DNA of 64,000 nucleotides from Tetrahymena thermophila SB210 (taxonomy: Eukaryota > Ciliophora > Oligohymenophorea > Hymenostomatida > Tetrahymenidae): positions 62,001-126,000 of the forward strand of contig NW_002476352.1 of assembly GCF_000189635.1 (NCBI RefSeq). Reading direction: 5' to 3'. Below, piece after piece: positions 63,501 through 64,000 of this stretch. The notes under the pieces were generated by a model. The model had not been told where the DNA came from. It saw only the letters and a list, made by a program, of their open reading frames with translations, and made no database searches. The position numbers and the translations under genes were made by a program. Each line of letters begins with the position of its first letter. Position 1 is the stretch's first letter.

Positions 63501-64000
63501 AGCTTAAGAAAATGAACATTTTTTGAAAGTCAAATCAGTAAATGAGAATTTTGAAAGATAGAGTGCTGATAATAAATTAGATGCTCCAACATCGATTTAG
63601 CTTTTTTCAGTGGATTTTGAAATTGTAGATTTTTTAATGAATTGAATATACTTATTTGTTTTAGATATGTCTTCTTCGCTATAATTATTCTCAAAAAACG
63701 ATGAATATATATCAGATTACATCAATTTGTAAAGCTTTATAAGAATTTATTGCTCTGATTAGTTGCTCATCACAATTCTTTTATTTATATTAAATTCTTT
63801 TAGTTATTTTATATCTAATTTATAGATATTTTCTCCATGAATATCAAAATCGTATTTCATAGCTCTGGCAGCAAAATATTCAAAAAGAGATTTATGTCTG
63901 AACTCAAATTCTTAACATTTATTGTTTTCTTAATCTTTCTTTTTATTATTTTAAGATTTATGATTAGTATTTTCTGCATCTAAATCTAAGTTAATTCTTG
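60582..64000 (-). CDS. NACHT-WD40 protein 5, C-terminal part (5' part beyond window), 17 WD40 repeats
   Basis: The ciliate-code frame is open from the window edge to TGA at 60582. The visible part begins just before EFEFRHKSLFEYFAARA, so the NACHT core lies outside. It then shows the same linker as the paralogs and 17 WD40 repeats at about 60680-62840 (SVAFSADGKYLATGS-like, WNVENGFE units). The C-terminus is VFSLVYIV, weaker than the KQVYQI ends of genes 2-4. It tracks gene 4 unit by unit (for example the odd unit at 62000 with cagatatttac and the attctaaaatatg unit at 62643), marking the two as closest relatives. Confidence 0.82.
60675..62850 (-). repeat. WD40 repeat array of NACHT-WD40 gene 5 (17 units)
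   Basis: Hallmark positions run 60700, 60832, 60961 ... 62643, 62775. Order and oddities are collinear with the gene 4 array. Confidence 0.85.

Noticed and set aside
1-64000. tRNA, rRNA, telomere or origin sequences
   Set aside because: No tRNA cloverleaf, no rRNA-like GC-rich block and no GGGGTT telomeric repeats were seen; the only G runs are inside the two MITE-like elements.

Overview
This window looks like nuclear DNA from a ciliate close to Tetrahymena, probably macronuclear. It is very AT-rich. TAA and TAG are read in-frame at glutamine-like positions and TGA is the only stop that ends the gene models. Introns are AT-rich GT..AG introns of about 40 to 1500 bp, far longer than the 20-30 nt introns of Paramecium. 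Standard-code ORF calling therefore shatters nearly every gene. With only TGA as stop, the gene models close exactly: CDS lengths are multiples of three, splice phases match and domains run through the joins.

Layout. (1) 1-7041, plus: the 3' part of a large cysteine-rich (furin-like/EGF-like) surface protein with C-terminal membrane helices, eight visible exons. (2) 7738-11004, minus: an orphan array of ten leucine-rich-repeat exons, one repeat per exon, with no recognisable 5' partner. (3) 11905-19725, minus: a 2606-residue NACHT-WD40 protein. (4) 20999-22875, minus: a PDI-like ER protein (b-b'-a') whose CGHC site is replaced by VGHG. (5) 25786-27777 and 28219-33262, plus: two related protein kinases, the second carrying seven LRR exons built like those in (2). 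(6) 34198-42000, 42613-50211, 50906-58669 and 60582->64000, all minus: four more NACHT-WD40 genes, with a decayed fragment of a further copy at 59227-59925.

The dominant theme is the family of giant, apparently intron-less STAND/NACHT ATPases. Each has a long divergent N-terminus, a helical region, a NACHT domain with intact Walker A (GGSGKS) and Walker B (LDGYDEY), an EYFAARA-type helical segment, and 17 to 21 nearly identical 43-residue WD40 repeats. This layout matches NLR-type sensors and the fungal NACHT-WD40 non-self-recognition proteins (HET-D/HET-E/NWD class). In those, near-identical WD repeats evolve by exchange and determine recognition specificity. A role in recognition of self/non-self, bacteria or virus in this ciliate is inference, not shown by the sequence.

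The neighbouring LRR-kinase, the LRR array and the cysteine-rich receptor are other repeat-built, potentially recognition-type genes, so the window as a whole looks like a fast-evolving accessory region. Two MITE-like elements with related inverted ends and poly-G tracts, several direct duplications and one gene relic support recent turnover.
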